A stretch of DNA of 64,000 nucleotides from Vescimonas sanitatis (GTDB taxonomy: Bacteria; Bacillota; Clostridia; Oscillospirales; Oscillospiraceae). The position numbers were made by a program, and so were the translations under genes. The notes beneath the pieces are model-generated. The model saw only the letters and a list, made by a program, of their open reading frames with translations. It did not search any database and was not told the DNA's origin. Numbering within the stretch: the first letter of the stretch is position 1; each line of letters opens with the position of its first letter. Below are positions 52,312-62,241 of the stretch, piece after piece. Where the stretch lies: the NCBI RefSeq assembly GCF_049060325.1, contig NZ_JBMGPW010000007.1, positions 62,001-126,000 on the forward strand, read 5' to 3'.

Positions 52312-53106
52312 TCAGCCCATATAGGTATTGCCCACGTCTGCACCCATATTACAGGTATAGAGCCACTGGATGCTCTCGCCGCCGGAGAGCGTATAGCTGT
52401 CCGCGCCATAGCTGGGGAAGGTTCCCCCCACGCAGTACATCCAGCCGGAGCTCCTGCCCACATTTTTTTCGAACAGGCCATTGATGCCCCTGACATAGCT
52501 GCCGCTGGAGCTCACCGGGATACCCGCATCACCGCAGGCCCGCTTCAGTACGGACATGACAGACTCACCCTCGGTGATGGTCACCGTGGTGGACAGGATC
52601 ACGCCGTCGGCGGGAATGATATCCTTCACACCGTCGGAGCACTTGTCCATATTATTGAGCACCGTGGCACAGGAAATGTACAGCGATACGGACGCCGCCG
52701 GCGCAGGGTCAGGTGCAGGCGCAGGGTCCGGGTCCGGCGCAGAAGGCTGCTCCTGTTCCTGCTGTTTCTTCTCTTCTTCCAGCCGCTTCTGCTCCTCCAG
52801 GCGCTTGGCTTCCTCCTGCTTTTTGGCGTCCTCCTCGGCCTTTTTGGCATCATCAGCCGGCTTCTGCTTGTCAGGCTTCTTATCGTCCGCGGTCTTATCC
52901 TCAGTCTTTGCCGCGTCCTGCTTGCCGTCAGCCTTGGTGGTGCCCGTTTCAGCTGTGTCATCCTTCCTGGTGTCCGTGGTCTGCTCCTGCGTTGCCGTGG
53001 GAATGTTGCCGGGGGCGTACGATACGGTCTTTTTTCCGCAGGCGGCGCAGGTCAGCAGCAGGGACAGCGCCAGCGCCAACAGCCAAAATCGATGGTTTTT
53101 CTTCAT
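52312..53106 (-). CDS. DUF4430 (transcobalamin-C-terminal-like) lipoprotein
   Basis: The 264-residue protein has a signal peptide ending LLTCAACGKK, where a Cys near residue 23 is the probable lipid site. A Lys/Glu/Asp-rich linker follows (about 45-120) with a Pro-Asp-Ala repeat (PDPDPAPAPDPAPA). A C-terminal DUF4430 domain covers about 145-264, with the family signature SSGWMYCVGG and a late GGESIQWLYT. DUF4430 is related to the C-terminal domain of vertebrate transcobalamin and intrinsic factor. Layout suggests a tethered ligand-binding domain that could feed the ECF transporter. The ATG at 53106 was chosen because GAGGA is correctly spaced from it. Confidence 0.87.
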   Translation of the reverse strand: MKKNHRFWLLALALSLLLTCAACGKKTVSYAPGNIPTATQEQTTDTRKDDTAETGTTKADGKQDAAKTEDKTADDKKPDKQKPADDAKKAEEDAKKQEEAKRLEEQKRLEEEKKQQEQEQPSAPDPDPAPAPDPAPAASVSLYISCATVLNNMDKCSDGVKDIIPADGVILSTTVTITEGESVMSVLKRACGDAGIPVSSSGSYVRGINGLFEKNVGRSSGWMYCVGGTFPSYGADSYTLSGGESIQWLYTCNMGADVGNTYMG

Positions 53107-53134
53107 ATCTCTCATTCCTCATAAAAGCGCCATA

Positions 53135-53160
53135 CGCAGAGGCGCTTTCGCGCCCCTGCG
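53135..53160 (-). other. Hairpin between the giant surface protein gene and the DUF4430 gene
   Basis: CGCAGGGGCGC-GAAA-GCGCCTCTGCG: an 11-bp stem with a GNRA loop and no direct T-run. Possibly an mRNA processing or partial termination site that sets the ratio of the two proteins. Confidence 0.5.
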
Positions 53161-53175
53161 TCGGCTGTGCTGTTG

Positions 53176-56100
53176 TTACTTGGAAACGCGCTTCTTCCGG
53201 GTCAGCACCACAACGGCTGCCGCCGCCAGGACCGCGCTGCCCAGCCACAGCACCATCTGACTGTCGTCCGCCGTGTTGGCAGAGTCGGTCTTGTCCGGCG
53301 TCGCGGTGGGGTTGTAGTAATAGTGGTTGGTGGACTCCGTCCAGCTGATGGCCACAGGAGACAGGCCGGTCAGCGTCACCAGCAGACCGCTGGGGGTTTT
53401 GGTGACAGCGGGGAATTCCACGGTACCCACATCCAGGCCGCAGTCCGCCATGGCGACCATGTGCGCCACGGTGAAGTTATACTGGCCGTACTTGGCGGCC
53501 ACGGCCTCCGGGTAGGGCAGCAAAACTGTGATCTTGCCGGCTGTCAGGTCCTCCTTGGTGGCAGGACGCCACTCGTTGTTCTCGAATACGAGCAGCGACA
53601 CATCCATGAAAACGGTGTTGTCCTTATTGCCCTTGCTGTTTTTCAATGTGATCTGCAGCTGCAGCTCGGCTTTGATCCTTTCCACGCTGTTCAGCTTCTC
53701 GTTATCCCGCAGGGTATCGGGCACTGTAATCGTGTCAGATACCTCGATGCGCTTCAGCGTACCACCCTCGGACTTCACCGCACCGCAGACGCACTGGATG
53801 CCGTTCACATAGGTGTGCCCGGTCTTGTTGACCACCGCATGGCAAACCTTGCAGACGTTCCAGTGGCCATCTTTGTCTGCGAGCATCTCCGTGCCGGGGG
53901 TGTGGCCCAACGCAGCGATAACGCGGGTCTCCTCCTTGGAGCAGACGGAGCAGGTGCGCTTCTCCGTGCCGGTCTCGGTGCAGGTGGGTTCCTTGGTGGT
54001 CGTCCACGCGCCGAACTTGTGGCCCGGCGCGGGAACGGACTTTTCCTCCACGGCGCCGCAAATGGAGCAGATCCGGCGGCTGACGCCGTCCTTGGTGCAG
54101 GTGGCGGCCACGGTCACTTTCCACTCGCCGAAGCGATGGGCGCAGGCGGCGTCAGTCATATCGTAGAGGGCGTTGGCCTTCTCCGTAAAGCGCGCATAGG
54201 CGGCCATGGCGCAAAGCGCCTGCTCCGTGGCCATCTCGTTGACGGCCTTGTCTGCGAACTGATGCTTAAAGCCGCCGTTCTTCGCCACGCGGTACTGCAG
54301 GAGGTTCCCCAGCACGCTCAGGGTCTTCCCCTCCACGGTCTTGGTAAAGCGCGCGTCCGTGTTGGCATCCAAATTCAGGGCGGAAAGGGCGATGACCACC
54401 TGTGCGCAGCTCTCGGAGGAGTCGTAGCCGCTTTGATACTTGCCGGAGAGCCAGTTGAGGGCTTTCTCCACGGCGGTGTTCACGGTTTCATTGCCGCCGT
54501 CCTTATAGTAGGGTGCCAGCGCCTGTAGCGCCATGGCGGTCATGTCCACGTCGCCGACAGATTTTCTGTCGGCGCTGGCGCTCCAGCTGCCGTCCGCATT
54601 CTGCTGGCCCAGAATGGCCTGCACCAGCCAGGAGGTGTCGGAGGTGTAATTGCGGCTGTTGAGCGCCAGCAGACCCATGACGAGACCGTTGATATCCGTG
54701 TAACTGGTATCGGTGACCTTCATGATATCCTTGTCCTGTAGCGCTGCCAGCAGGTTTTTGCCACCCACGTTGGCGGGGTCCTTGCCGATGGCGGTAAGGG
54801 CCAGGGCAATACGCTCATTGTCGGTGATGACGGGGGTGTTTTTATCATCGGGTTTCCGGAGGATGCCGTCAGAGCCGATGTTCGCCTTTACATAGGCCAC
54901 AACCTTATCGTAGTAGGCCTGAATGTATGCATCGGACAGCTCCACGCCGGCGCGAGCCTGTCCCAGTACCGCCCATTCGCCGAAGAGATAGCTGACGACC
55001 GGGGCGCTCACCGCGCTTTGGATATACGCCTTGGCGCCGGCATACGCCTCATCGAAGCCGGGCACTTCCGTACCGGGCACCGTGGGATCCGTCGGGTCCA
55101 GCGGAATATAGGTGTCGGTAAAGAACAGGCGCAGGGTGTCGCCGTCCTTGAGATAGGTGTTGTCCAGCGTGGTCTTGGGCAAGGTCTCGGTGCCGCCCTT
55201 GACGGCGAGGCCGAACATCCAGCCGGAGGACTTGCCGTCGCCCTTCTCCTTGAGGGTGTTGCCCGCCGCATCGGTGATGCTCTTGATGTAGGTGCCGCTG
55301 CCGGTATAGGTGTAGTTGGCACTGTCCAAGCACGCCTTCACAGCGTCCCAAGCGGTGGGATCCTCGTTGACCTTGCCGGTGAAGGTAAAGTCGGAGATTC
55401 CCGTGAAGGTATGGCCGTTCTTGTTGTATCCGTCCACCTTGACCTTCACGGTGAGGGTCTGATTTTCGTTGGGGTCATTCTGTTCCGTGGTGCCGGACAC
55501 CGTCAGGTCGATGTGGATGGGCTGCTTGTAGAATTGGGCAAAGTCCTTGTAGCGTTCCTTGGTCTCCTCGGTGCCGTTGATGCCGAACTTCTCCCAGTAC
55601 TGGGCGTACTTGGTGTAGGTCAGGACGCTGTCCAGCCTAACTGTCGTATTGTACTCCGGCTGGTGCACCCGCAGCAGCTCATGCTCGATGACGGTGGGGC
55701 GGGAGGAATAGAAGGTGCGGTACTTCTCCGAAGCATACCAGCCGGGGATATCGTCGGCCTCGATGCCGTCGAAGGTCATATTCACCGTACCGCGGACGTA
55801 TTTCAGCGTGCCGTCCTCGTTTTTGCAGATCTCCGCGAAGGGATACAGGTCGGAGGTGACCTTGGTCTTATCCGTATTCTTGTTCCTGATGCCGTTCCAG
55901 TAGGCGTTCTCGGTCAGCGCATCGGTCATAAAGTCGGCGGCATCCTTCAGTTCCTGCTCCTCAAAGGGCGCGATGGTGAAGGTAAACTCCTGCCGCGCCA
56001 GCAGAAGGCCGGAGCTGCGGGTGGTGATGGTGACCACATACTTCGCCTCCGCCGGCTCCTCACCGGGCAGCGGGCGGTAGACCATGGCGTGATAGCCGTT

Positions 56101-59100
56101 GAAGTCCAGCACATCGGGGGTGAGGCTCACCATCGTGACCTTCTGGTTATAACTGTCGCTCATGATGCCCTTTTCCTCCAGAAGAGCGGGTCTGGGCATC
56201 TGCATATCGTCGCTGACGGCATCCAATTTCACGGGCTTTGTCTTATCCACAAAGTCACGCAGGAGCCCCTGATACTTCTCCGCCAGAGCGTTTTGCATCT
56301 CGCTGGTCACGCTGCTGTCGAAGGGCGCAACGGTGGCGTCAAAGAGCACATCGGCATAGACCTCCACGCCGTTGTCGCCGGTGATGTGCGCCAGCGTGTA
56401 GTCATCGAAGGCGTCATAGGTCACGCGGGCGATCAGCCGGAACTTGCCGGCCTTCTCGGGCAGCGCCGTGCCGTCGGCGGGCTGCAGGGGGCGGTTGACG
56501 GTGCCCACGCCGGTGCCGTTGGTGCCGTTGGTGATGTAGAGCCACTCGGTGTTCCGGGTGCCCCACTGCACCTTCACATCATAGCGCCCCGCAATGCCGG
56601 AGGGAAGCGTGAGGTTGGAGGTGATGCGGTCGTTCACGGTGTAGAGCGTCCAGCCCGCCACCTCGCTTTGGGTGGCCCCGTTGGTATTCTCGCCGCGGAT
56701 GAGTTCCCAGTTCAGGGACTCGGCGGCGCTCTCCACCAGCTGCTGCACAGCATCGGCGCTGCGTCCCACGGTGCCTCGCAGGATGATCTCCTTGGTGACC
56801 CCGGCATAGGCGATGCGGAACTTCAATCCCGTGTACTGCACGGTCTGGCGGGCGGTGCCGTCACCGGTGAAGTAGGTGATGTCGCCGTTGTCGGCAATGT
56901 ACTGTACCTTGGTACCGTCAAAGCCGTTGGCCTTGGCGCTGCCGTTGACATAGGTGATCTCGGCCTTGTCCGCCACATCCGCATAGCCCTGTTCCCTCAG
57001 CAGGCGGCAGAAGGCGTCGGTGATGTTGGTTTCATCATAGAGTCCCACACCTTGCAGGGGCTGCACGGCAATATTCTTGCGCGTGAACTCGGCGGCAATG
57101 TCTTCCAGGGTCTGCACCTTTTCCGCATTCTCGGACCAAAGGCACAACTTGAAGGTCTTGACCTTCGCGGCCGCGCCGCTTCGGAGCGTGGCGGTGAGGG
57201 TCACCGTGACCTTATCCTTCGCAGGCGCGGTGAGCGCGCCGGTGGCGGTGTTCACCAGAGCGTTATCCGCCGTCCATGCGAGGGAAACGGTCTTTTCCTC
57301 GCCCTCCACGGAAACGGTGACGTTCGCGGGCAGGGTCAGGAAGCCGGTATAGGTCTGCGCACTCTCTTCCTCCTCCGGGTCGCCGCTCACCGGGGTAAGG
57401 CCGCGGAGCTGATAGACGCCGGAGGCATCGGCCTTCAGAAGGTCTGCATTCTCGGCATCGAGCCCCAGTTCCTTATAGAAGTGCTTTTGCAGGGCGGTCA
57501 GGAAATAGTCGTGCGGGTTCGTGACCGCTTCGCCGGGCTCTTCGATGCCGTATTTCTCGCAGAGGTCGGCCTTATCGTTATAGTTCTCAAGGTTATAGAG
57601 TCCCAGCACATTCTCGGCGTACCAGTCGGCCTTGGCTTTCTTGGCGGCGTCGGCGGCGCTCATGCCGCGAAGCTGCAAGGCGTTGGCGGCGGCGGCAGCG
57701 GCCTTGAGATCGGCATTGTCCACGGGGGTGCCGCCCTGCCAGGGCAGCACCGGGAAGCCGCCGTTGCTGTTGTCGCTGTCAAGGTGCATCCCCATCTCCG
57801 CCGCAAATTCCGGGGTGCGCATATAGTCCGCGGTGCGGGCAGTCATACCGCTGGTGCTGCCTTCCGCCACGGCCTGTGGTGCGATGGTGTCCAGATAAGC
57901 GCAGTTGGTGATGGTGGCGCTGCTGGCAACCACGCCAACTACCGCACCGAACTTACTCTCATCTGCTATTGCGAACTCTCCTGCCACATAGGAACCCTTG
58001 AGCTCTGCATTAGCTTGCAGTTCGCCTACAAGTCCGCCGCGTTTTTGATAGATAATCTTATTCGGCTGCGTCTTCTTTACCGCGAGAGTACCGGTAAAAT
58101 AGCAGTTCTCGACAACACCGTGTGCATATCCGGTAATGCCTCCCAAAGGTGCGGTTGTACCATATGTGCTGTTATCGTAAGCATCCTTGACGACAGCCCT
58201 ACTAACGCAGCCACTAATCACGCTGTTTCCGGTGGTCCGTCCAACAATGCCTCCGATTGCTAATGCAGCATTAGGGCCATTGCTGGAGAATGTGATACTA
58301 CCACTGACCATGCAGTTCCGTATCGTTCCTGCACTGGAATTGGCAACACCTCCCAAAAGCGACGAGGTACTGACAATCGCGCAATTCACACGCAGATTTT
58401 CAACTACGCCGCCCTCTGCAAGTTCCCCCACAAGGCCGGTTGTAACGAGTCCACTAACGGTGTAATTATCGCCGTCCAAGGTGCCGGCGAACTTATTGCT
58501 GCTGGTGCCGATGGCCGTCCAGGTCTTGTCGTTGAGGTTGATGTTGGCGGTGAGTTTGGCGCTGATATCTCTCTGCCCGCCGTTGACCGCATCGGCAAAC
58601 CATGCCAGTTCCGCGGCGGTGCCGATCTGATAGACACCGTTTTCTGTTTTGGGCGCGGTCTTGGTCGTGCCGTCCCAGCCCGCACCGGCATAGGTCAACG
58701 TTACCTTGATGGTGTCGTTTTTGGCAGCGGTAAAGCTGCCGCTGACCGTGATATAGTTCGCCTTGGCGACGGTATAGGCATACGTCTCGCCGGCGTAGAC
58801 GATGTATGCGCCGTTCTCGTCTGCTGCGATCGTGCCGCCCACGGGGTGGGTCAGCGCAACAGACGCATCCGCCGGATCAGCTGCAAACTTCACCTGGTAC
58901 GCCGTCAGGGCAGTGAGGGCCACATCCTTGGACACGTCCCCGCCTTCAACCTTGATGGTTCCTGTCTTAGTCTCGTAGCCGAACTTGCTGACCGTGTAGG
59001 TGTACACTCCGGCGGGGACCGCATACTTACCGTCGGTGCCGGTGATGGCTGCACCGCTGGCATCCTGCAAGGCGACCGTGCAATCCTCCGCGCCGGTGAC

Positions 59101-62100
59101 ATTGAGAGAGACGGTGTAGACGGGGGAAACGGTAAAGTTTTTCAGATCGACATAGCTGTTTTCCCCATATCCTTTGTATGTCAGCGTCAGCACATCGCCC
59201 GCAGCCACTGCCACACTATATGTCTTCCACTCATTGCTGTTATATGACTTAAAAATCTCGGTACTTCCCTTTTTTACAGAAAAATACTCGCTGCTGCTAT
59301 AATACGTACCTCCGTAATAATCAAACTGCAGCACAAGCGATTTATCAGCTTTCAGGGTAATCGTGGCTGTATTATTGCTGTAACTTACGCTGTCATTTCG
59401 ATGCAGGTAGTTCCCGCCAGCAGCCCGTACCGGTTCAAAGCCATATCGTGTGCCGTTCTCGGCGGTGATACCGTCCAGGCCGGCAAAGAAATCGTCAAAG
59501 GTCAGCGACTTGACGAACTCCAGGCCTATGGTCTTGGCAGCCTGGACCACAAAACTCCCAGACAAGGTATCGCAGCCATCCAGGGTGGCCGTGTAGGTAT
59601 AGTTCCCGGCGGGGAGGGTGCAGTTCGTGCCGCTGCCCTCGTACACCTTGGTACCGTTGTACTTCACGGTGACGACAGGCTCGGCGCTCACGCCCTCCGG
59701 CTTGGTGATGTTGAAGGTCACCGTCTGCTTTGCCAACTCGGTCAGCGTGACGGTCTTGTTCACATCGGTGGTCGCAACACTGATCGTGCCGGTGGCCGTC
59801 TCATAGCCGAACTTGGTGGCGGTGTAGGTATAGGCCGTATTCTTGGCAGCGATATAGACATTCTTGCCTTTTTCGCTGTCCGCAGACTCCTTGTAAACGG
59901 TGGTGTTTCCCTGTTTCAGTGTTACCGCCGCATCATCGGGGGTAAACTGCAGGGTAATGACCGGCAGTTTGACAAGGGTAACATTGACCGTTTGATTTTC
60001 GGCGCTCATGGTCACCTTGCCGGTGGCGGGCTCATAGCCCTTTTTGGTGACGGTGTAGGTGTAGTCCGCCGCGGCTTTTACGGCGAATACGCCATTGCTG
60101 CCGGAGACGGCTTTGCCTTCCTTATCTTTCAGAGTGACCGTCGCGTCCGTCTGGTTCGGCGCTATGGTCAGCGTGTACAGCGGGGAGACGGTGAAGTTTT
60201 TGAGCTTGAGTCCGCTTGAGGAACCATAACTCAGCGTCAGTGTCTCCCCAATTCTCAGATCAGCAGAAAAATTCTTCCACTCGGAGCTATAATAGGAGGC
60301 TAACAGTTGACTACTGCCTTTTTTGACATAGAAGTCCGTATAACCTGTACCGCCGCAATAGTCAAAAGATACAGTTACATTCTTGATAGCCGCAATCGTT
60401 ATCGTTGAGGGGGAATAGGAACTCGCGTTACTTGCCGGTTGTAGGCATCCCTCAGATTGTACCGGCTCAAATGGACGGGACGTACTATTCGTTGCCGTGA
60501 CGCTGTCACTGATGGCACTAAAGAAATCGGAGAATTGCAGCTTGTCCTTGACCTCGATCGCAAAGCTCGCGGTCTTGCCTCTATAGCTGACGGTAATACT
60601 TTTCGATTCCGCCGGCTCGCTGGTGTCAAACCCTTCAAACGTCACACCGGCGGCGTCATAGCCATCGGTAATGGTGCGGGTTTCATTGGTGCCATCATAG
60701 TTCACCGTGAGGACCATGCCGGTCAGGTCAAGTTCGGCATCGCCCTTGTAGTACTCCGTCTTTGTGGGAGCCTTGGTCACCTCGATGCTCTGCACCTTTT
60801 TCAGCGCCACGGTTTGGGTGCTGTTCTCGGTGGGCGTCACGGTGCCGGCGGCGGGCTCATAGCCCCCGTCGTCACTGACGGCGGTATAGGTATACTCGAC
60901 GCCCTTCAGCAGCTTATAGCTGCCGTCGCTCTGCGGCTCAACAGTCATGTCGCCCCGCTTGACGGTCAGGGCCGCACCCGTGGGCGTGACATTGAAGGTC
61001 ACGTTCACCCAAGCAGAGGTGTCCTCCGCCAGCGTAACAGTAACATTGGCAGGATCAGCCACGGGATTATCCTTGTTCCTCACGGTCACGGTGCCGGTTT
61101 TTGTGGTGTAACCGTCACAGGACACGGTATAGGAATACGGTGCATCGGCGGCAGGCAGCGCCACGGTGGTGGAGCCGGTATAAGTGCCGCCGTTTATCGT
61201 AAGCACAGCATTCTCGGGCTGAATGGCAAACGTCACCGCCGCGGTGGGGGTCTCCCAGCTGAGGGCGGGATAGTCGCCGGTCTTGGCCATGAAGGCGCTG
61301 CCTAACAAGGCTGCAAACGCGGGGGATTTCATCTCCTCGGCGGATTTTGGAGTAGACTCCGTTTCAGTACCATATACACCTTTTAGGTTGTCAACAGCAA
61401 TAAAATAACAGTTAGAAACGGTAACGCCATAACCATAACCAGCAATTGCGCCATAATTTGTCGTGGACTTTGTTACTATCTGTCCAGCATTATAGCAGTT
61501 GCTGATTTTTGCACTGGGAGCATTTCCAGCAATACCACCCAAACACACACCCTTACCGCTTCGATCGCTGGAAATCGTGCCAATGTTGTAGCAGTTTAAA
61601 ATCTTGGAACCATTGGAGGTTTCTCCGGCAATGCCACCTATCCATCTGCCATCAGCACTGGCACCTTTGATTGCAGCGGTATTCTTACAATTCTCAATGC
61701 TGCCCGCATTTTTTCCGGCAATACCGCCAACATATTTTTTCCCTGTAACGGTTCCCGCAATCCCAAGATTCTGGACTTTGCCGGAAGCCGCAATTTTTGA
61801 AAACAGCGCTTGACATTCGCCTGCTTCATTCTCAAGTGCCAGCGTCACGGTGTGGCCGTTGCCGTCAAAGGTGCCGGTAAAATCCTTGGCATAGGGCGCC
61901 GTGACGGTGATATCCGCCGTCAATTGATAATTGCCGCCGGGCTCCATCTCGGCAAAATCCTTCGCGGAGCTGACAGTTCCTTCCGCCAGCGCCAGCGCCG
62001 CGCCGCCGCTGCGGGCAGACCGGGACACAGGCACTTCCTCAGCGGGCTCCTGCTGCTCCTGCTGCTCCTGCGTCTCCTCATTCCCGGCAGAGACGGTGTT

Positions 62101-62241
62101 CTCCGTGTCCACCGGAGCTATCTGTTCCTGCTGGGTCTGCTGCTCCTGATCCGCGGCCAGCGTGTCGGCCAACACGGAGGTGGGCAGCATGCTGACGACC
62201 ATCACAACGGTCAGCAGCCAGCTTATGACTCTCTTCCTCAT
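53176..62241 (-). CDS. Giant secreted multidomain surface protein with DUF4430 and alpha-barrel (intrinsic-factor-like) module
   Basis: The protein has 3021 residues. A signal peptide (1-25; WLLTVVMVVSMLPTSVLA) and a Gln/Glu-rich stretch (26-75) lead in. Next come GLUG repeats (about 155-290), PEGA-type beta domains (about 330-490), an Ig-like domain (490-570), two copies of a 125-residue module (570-690 and 913-1040), more PEGA, a second GLUG block (1180-1490), Ig-like domains and an uncharacterised middle. DUF4430 (about 2303-2385; SSGWMFGLAV) precedes an all-helical repeat domain (2400-2697; WLVQAILGQQNADGSWS). Cys-rich repeats (2699-2820) and a C-terminal span with KKR tail end it. The ATG at 62241 has AAAGGAGAAA. 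The role is probably extracellular corrinoid binding (inferred). Confidence 0.9.
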   Translation of the reverse strand: MRKRVISWLLTVVMVVSMLPTSVLADTLAADQEQQTQQEQIAPVDTENTVSAGNEETQEQQEQQEPAEEVPVSRSARSGGAALALAEGTVSSAKDFAEMEPGGNYQLTADITVTAPYAKDFTGTFDGNGHTVTLALENEAGECQALFSKIAASGKVQNLGIAGTVTGKKYVGGIAGKNAGSIENCKNTAAIKGASADGRWIGGIAGETSNGSKILNCYNIGTISSDRSGKGVCLGGIAGNAPSAKISNCYNAGQIVTKSTTNYGAIAGYGYGVTVSNCYFIAVDNLKGVYGTETESTPKSAEEMKSPAFAALLGSAFMAKTGDYPALSWETPTAAVTFAIQPENAVLTINGGTYTGSTTVALPAADAPYSYTVSCDGYTTKTGTVTVRNKDNPVADPANVTVTLAEDTSAWVNVTFNVTPTGAALTVKRGDMTVEPQSDGSYKLLKGVEYTYTAVSDDGGYEPAAGTVTPTENSTQTVALKKVQSIEVTKAPTKTEYYKGDAELDLTGMVLTVNYDGTNETRTITDGYDAAGVTFEGFDTSEPAESKSITVSYRGKTASFAIEVKDKLQFSDFFSAISDSVTATNSTSRPFEPVQSEGCLQPASNASSYSPSTITIAAIKNVTVSFDYCGGTGYTDFYVKKGSSQLLASYYSSEWKNFSADLRIGETLTLSYGSSSGLKLKNFTVSPLYTLTIAPNQTDATVTLKDKEGKAVSGSNGVFAVKAAADYTYTVTKKGYEPATGKVTMSAENQTVNVTLVKLPVITLQFTPDDAAVTLKQGNTTVYKESADSEKGKNVYIAAKNTAYTYTATKFGYETATGTISVATTDVNKTVTLTELAKQTVTFNITKPEGVSAEPVVTVKYNGTKVYEGSGTNCTLPAGNYTYTATLDGCDTLSGSFVVQAAKTIGLEFVKSLTFDDFFAGLDGITAENGTRYGFEPVRAAGGNYLHRNDSVSYSNNTATITLKADKSLVLQFDYYGGTYYSSSEYFSVKKGSTEIFKSYNSNEWKTYSVAVAAGDVLTLTYKGYGENSYVDLKNFTVSPVYTVSLNVTGAEDCTVALQDASGAAITGTDGKYAVPAGVYTYTVSKFGYETKTGTIKVEGGDVSKDVALTALTAYQVKFAADPADASVALTHPVGGTIAADENGAYIVYAGETYAYTVAKANYITVSGSFTAAKNDTIKVTLTYAGAGWDGTTKTAPKTENGVYQIGTAAELAWFADAVNGGQRDISAKLTANINLNDKTWTAIGTSSNKFAGTLDGDNYTVSGLVTTGLVGELAEGGVVENLRVNCAIVSTSSLLGGVANSSAGTIRNCMVSGSITFSSNGPNAALAIGGIVGRTTGNSVISGCVSRAVVKDAYDNSTYGTTAPLGGITGYAHGVVENCYFTGTLAVKKTQPNKIIYQKRGGLVGELQANAELKGSYVAGEFAIADESKFGAVVGVVASSATITNCAYLDTIAPQAVAEGSTSGMTARTADYMRTPEFAAEMGMHLDSDNSNGGFPVLPWQGGTPVDNADLKAAAAAANALQLRGMSAADAAKKAKADWYAENVLGLYNLENYNDKADLCEKYGIEEPGEAVTNPHDYFLTALQKHFYKELGLDAENADLLKADASGVYQLRGLTPVSGDPEEEESAQTYTGFLTLPANVTVSVEGEEKTVSLAWTADNALVNTATGALTAPAKDKVTVTLTATLRSGAAAKVKTFKLCLWSENAEKVQTLEDIAAEFTRKNIAVQPLQGVGLYDETNITDAFCRLLREQGYADVADKAEITYVNGSAKANGFDGTKVQYIADNGDITYFTGDGTARQTVQYTGLKFRIAYAGVTKEIILRGTVGRSADAVQQLVESAAESLNWELIRGENTNGATQSEVAGWTLYTVNDRITSNLTLPSGIAGRYDVKVQWGTRNTEWLYITNGTNGTGVGTVNRPLQPADGTALPEKAGKFRLIARVTYDAFDDYTLAHITGDNGVEVYADVLFDATVAPFDSSVTSEMQNALAEKYQGLLRDFVDKTKPVKLDAVSDDMQMPRPALLEEKGIMSDSYNQKVTMVSLTPDVLDFNGYHAMVYRPLPGEEPAEAKYVVTITTRSSGLLLARQEFTFTIAPFEEQELKDAADFMTDALTENAYWNGIRNKNTDKTKVTSDLYPFAEICKNEDGTLKYVRGTVNMTFDGIEADDIPGWYASEKYRTFYSSRPTVIEHELLRVHQPEYNTTVRLDSVLTYTKYAQYWEKFGINGTEETKERYKDFAQFYKQPIHIDLTVSGTTEQNDPNENQTLTVKVKVDGYNKNGHTFTGISDFTFTGKVNEDPTAWDAVKACLDSANYTYTGSGTYIKSITDAAGNTLKEKGDGKSSGWMFGLAVKGGTETLPKTTLDNTYLKDGDTLRLFFTDTYIPLDPTDPTVPGTEVPGFDEAYAGAKAYIQSAVSAPVVSYLFGEWAVLGQARAGVELSDAYIQAYYDKVVAYVKANIGSDGILRKPDDKNTPVITDNERIALALTAIGKDPANVGGKNLLAALQDKDIMKVTDTSYTDINGLVMGLLALNSRNYTSDTSWLVQAILGQQNADGSWSASADRKSVGDVDMTAMALQALAPYYKDGGNETVNTAVEKALNWLSGKYQSGYDSSESCAQVVIALSALNLDANTDARFTKTVEGKTLSVLGNLLQYRVAKNGGFKHQFADKAVNEMATEQALCAMAAYARFTEKANALYDMTDAACAHRFGEWKVTVAATCTKDGVSRRICSICGAVEEKSVPAPGHKFGAWTTTKEPTCTETGTEKRTCSVCSKEETRVIAALGHTPGTEMLADKDGHWNVCKVCHAVVNKTGHTYVNGIQCVCGAVKSEGGTLKRIEVSDTITVPDTLRDNEKLNSVERIKAELQLQITLKNSKGNKDNTVFMDVSLLVFENNEWRPATKEDLTAGKITVLLPYPEAVAAKYGQYNFTVAHMVAMADCGLDVGTVEFPAVTKTPSGLLVTLTGLSPVAISWTESTNHYYYNPTATPDKTDSANTADDSQMVLWLGSAVLAAAAVVVLTRKKRVSK

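Noticed and set aside
55018..58263. Open frame of 1081 codons on the plus strand opposite the giant gene
   Set aside because: Antisense shadow of a GC-rich gene: no ribosome binding site, no recognisable domain, low-complexity Gly/Val/His/Gln translation. The minus-strand frame has a signal peptide and known domains.
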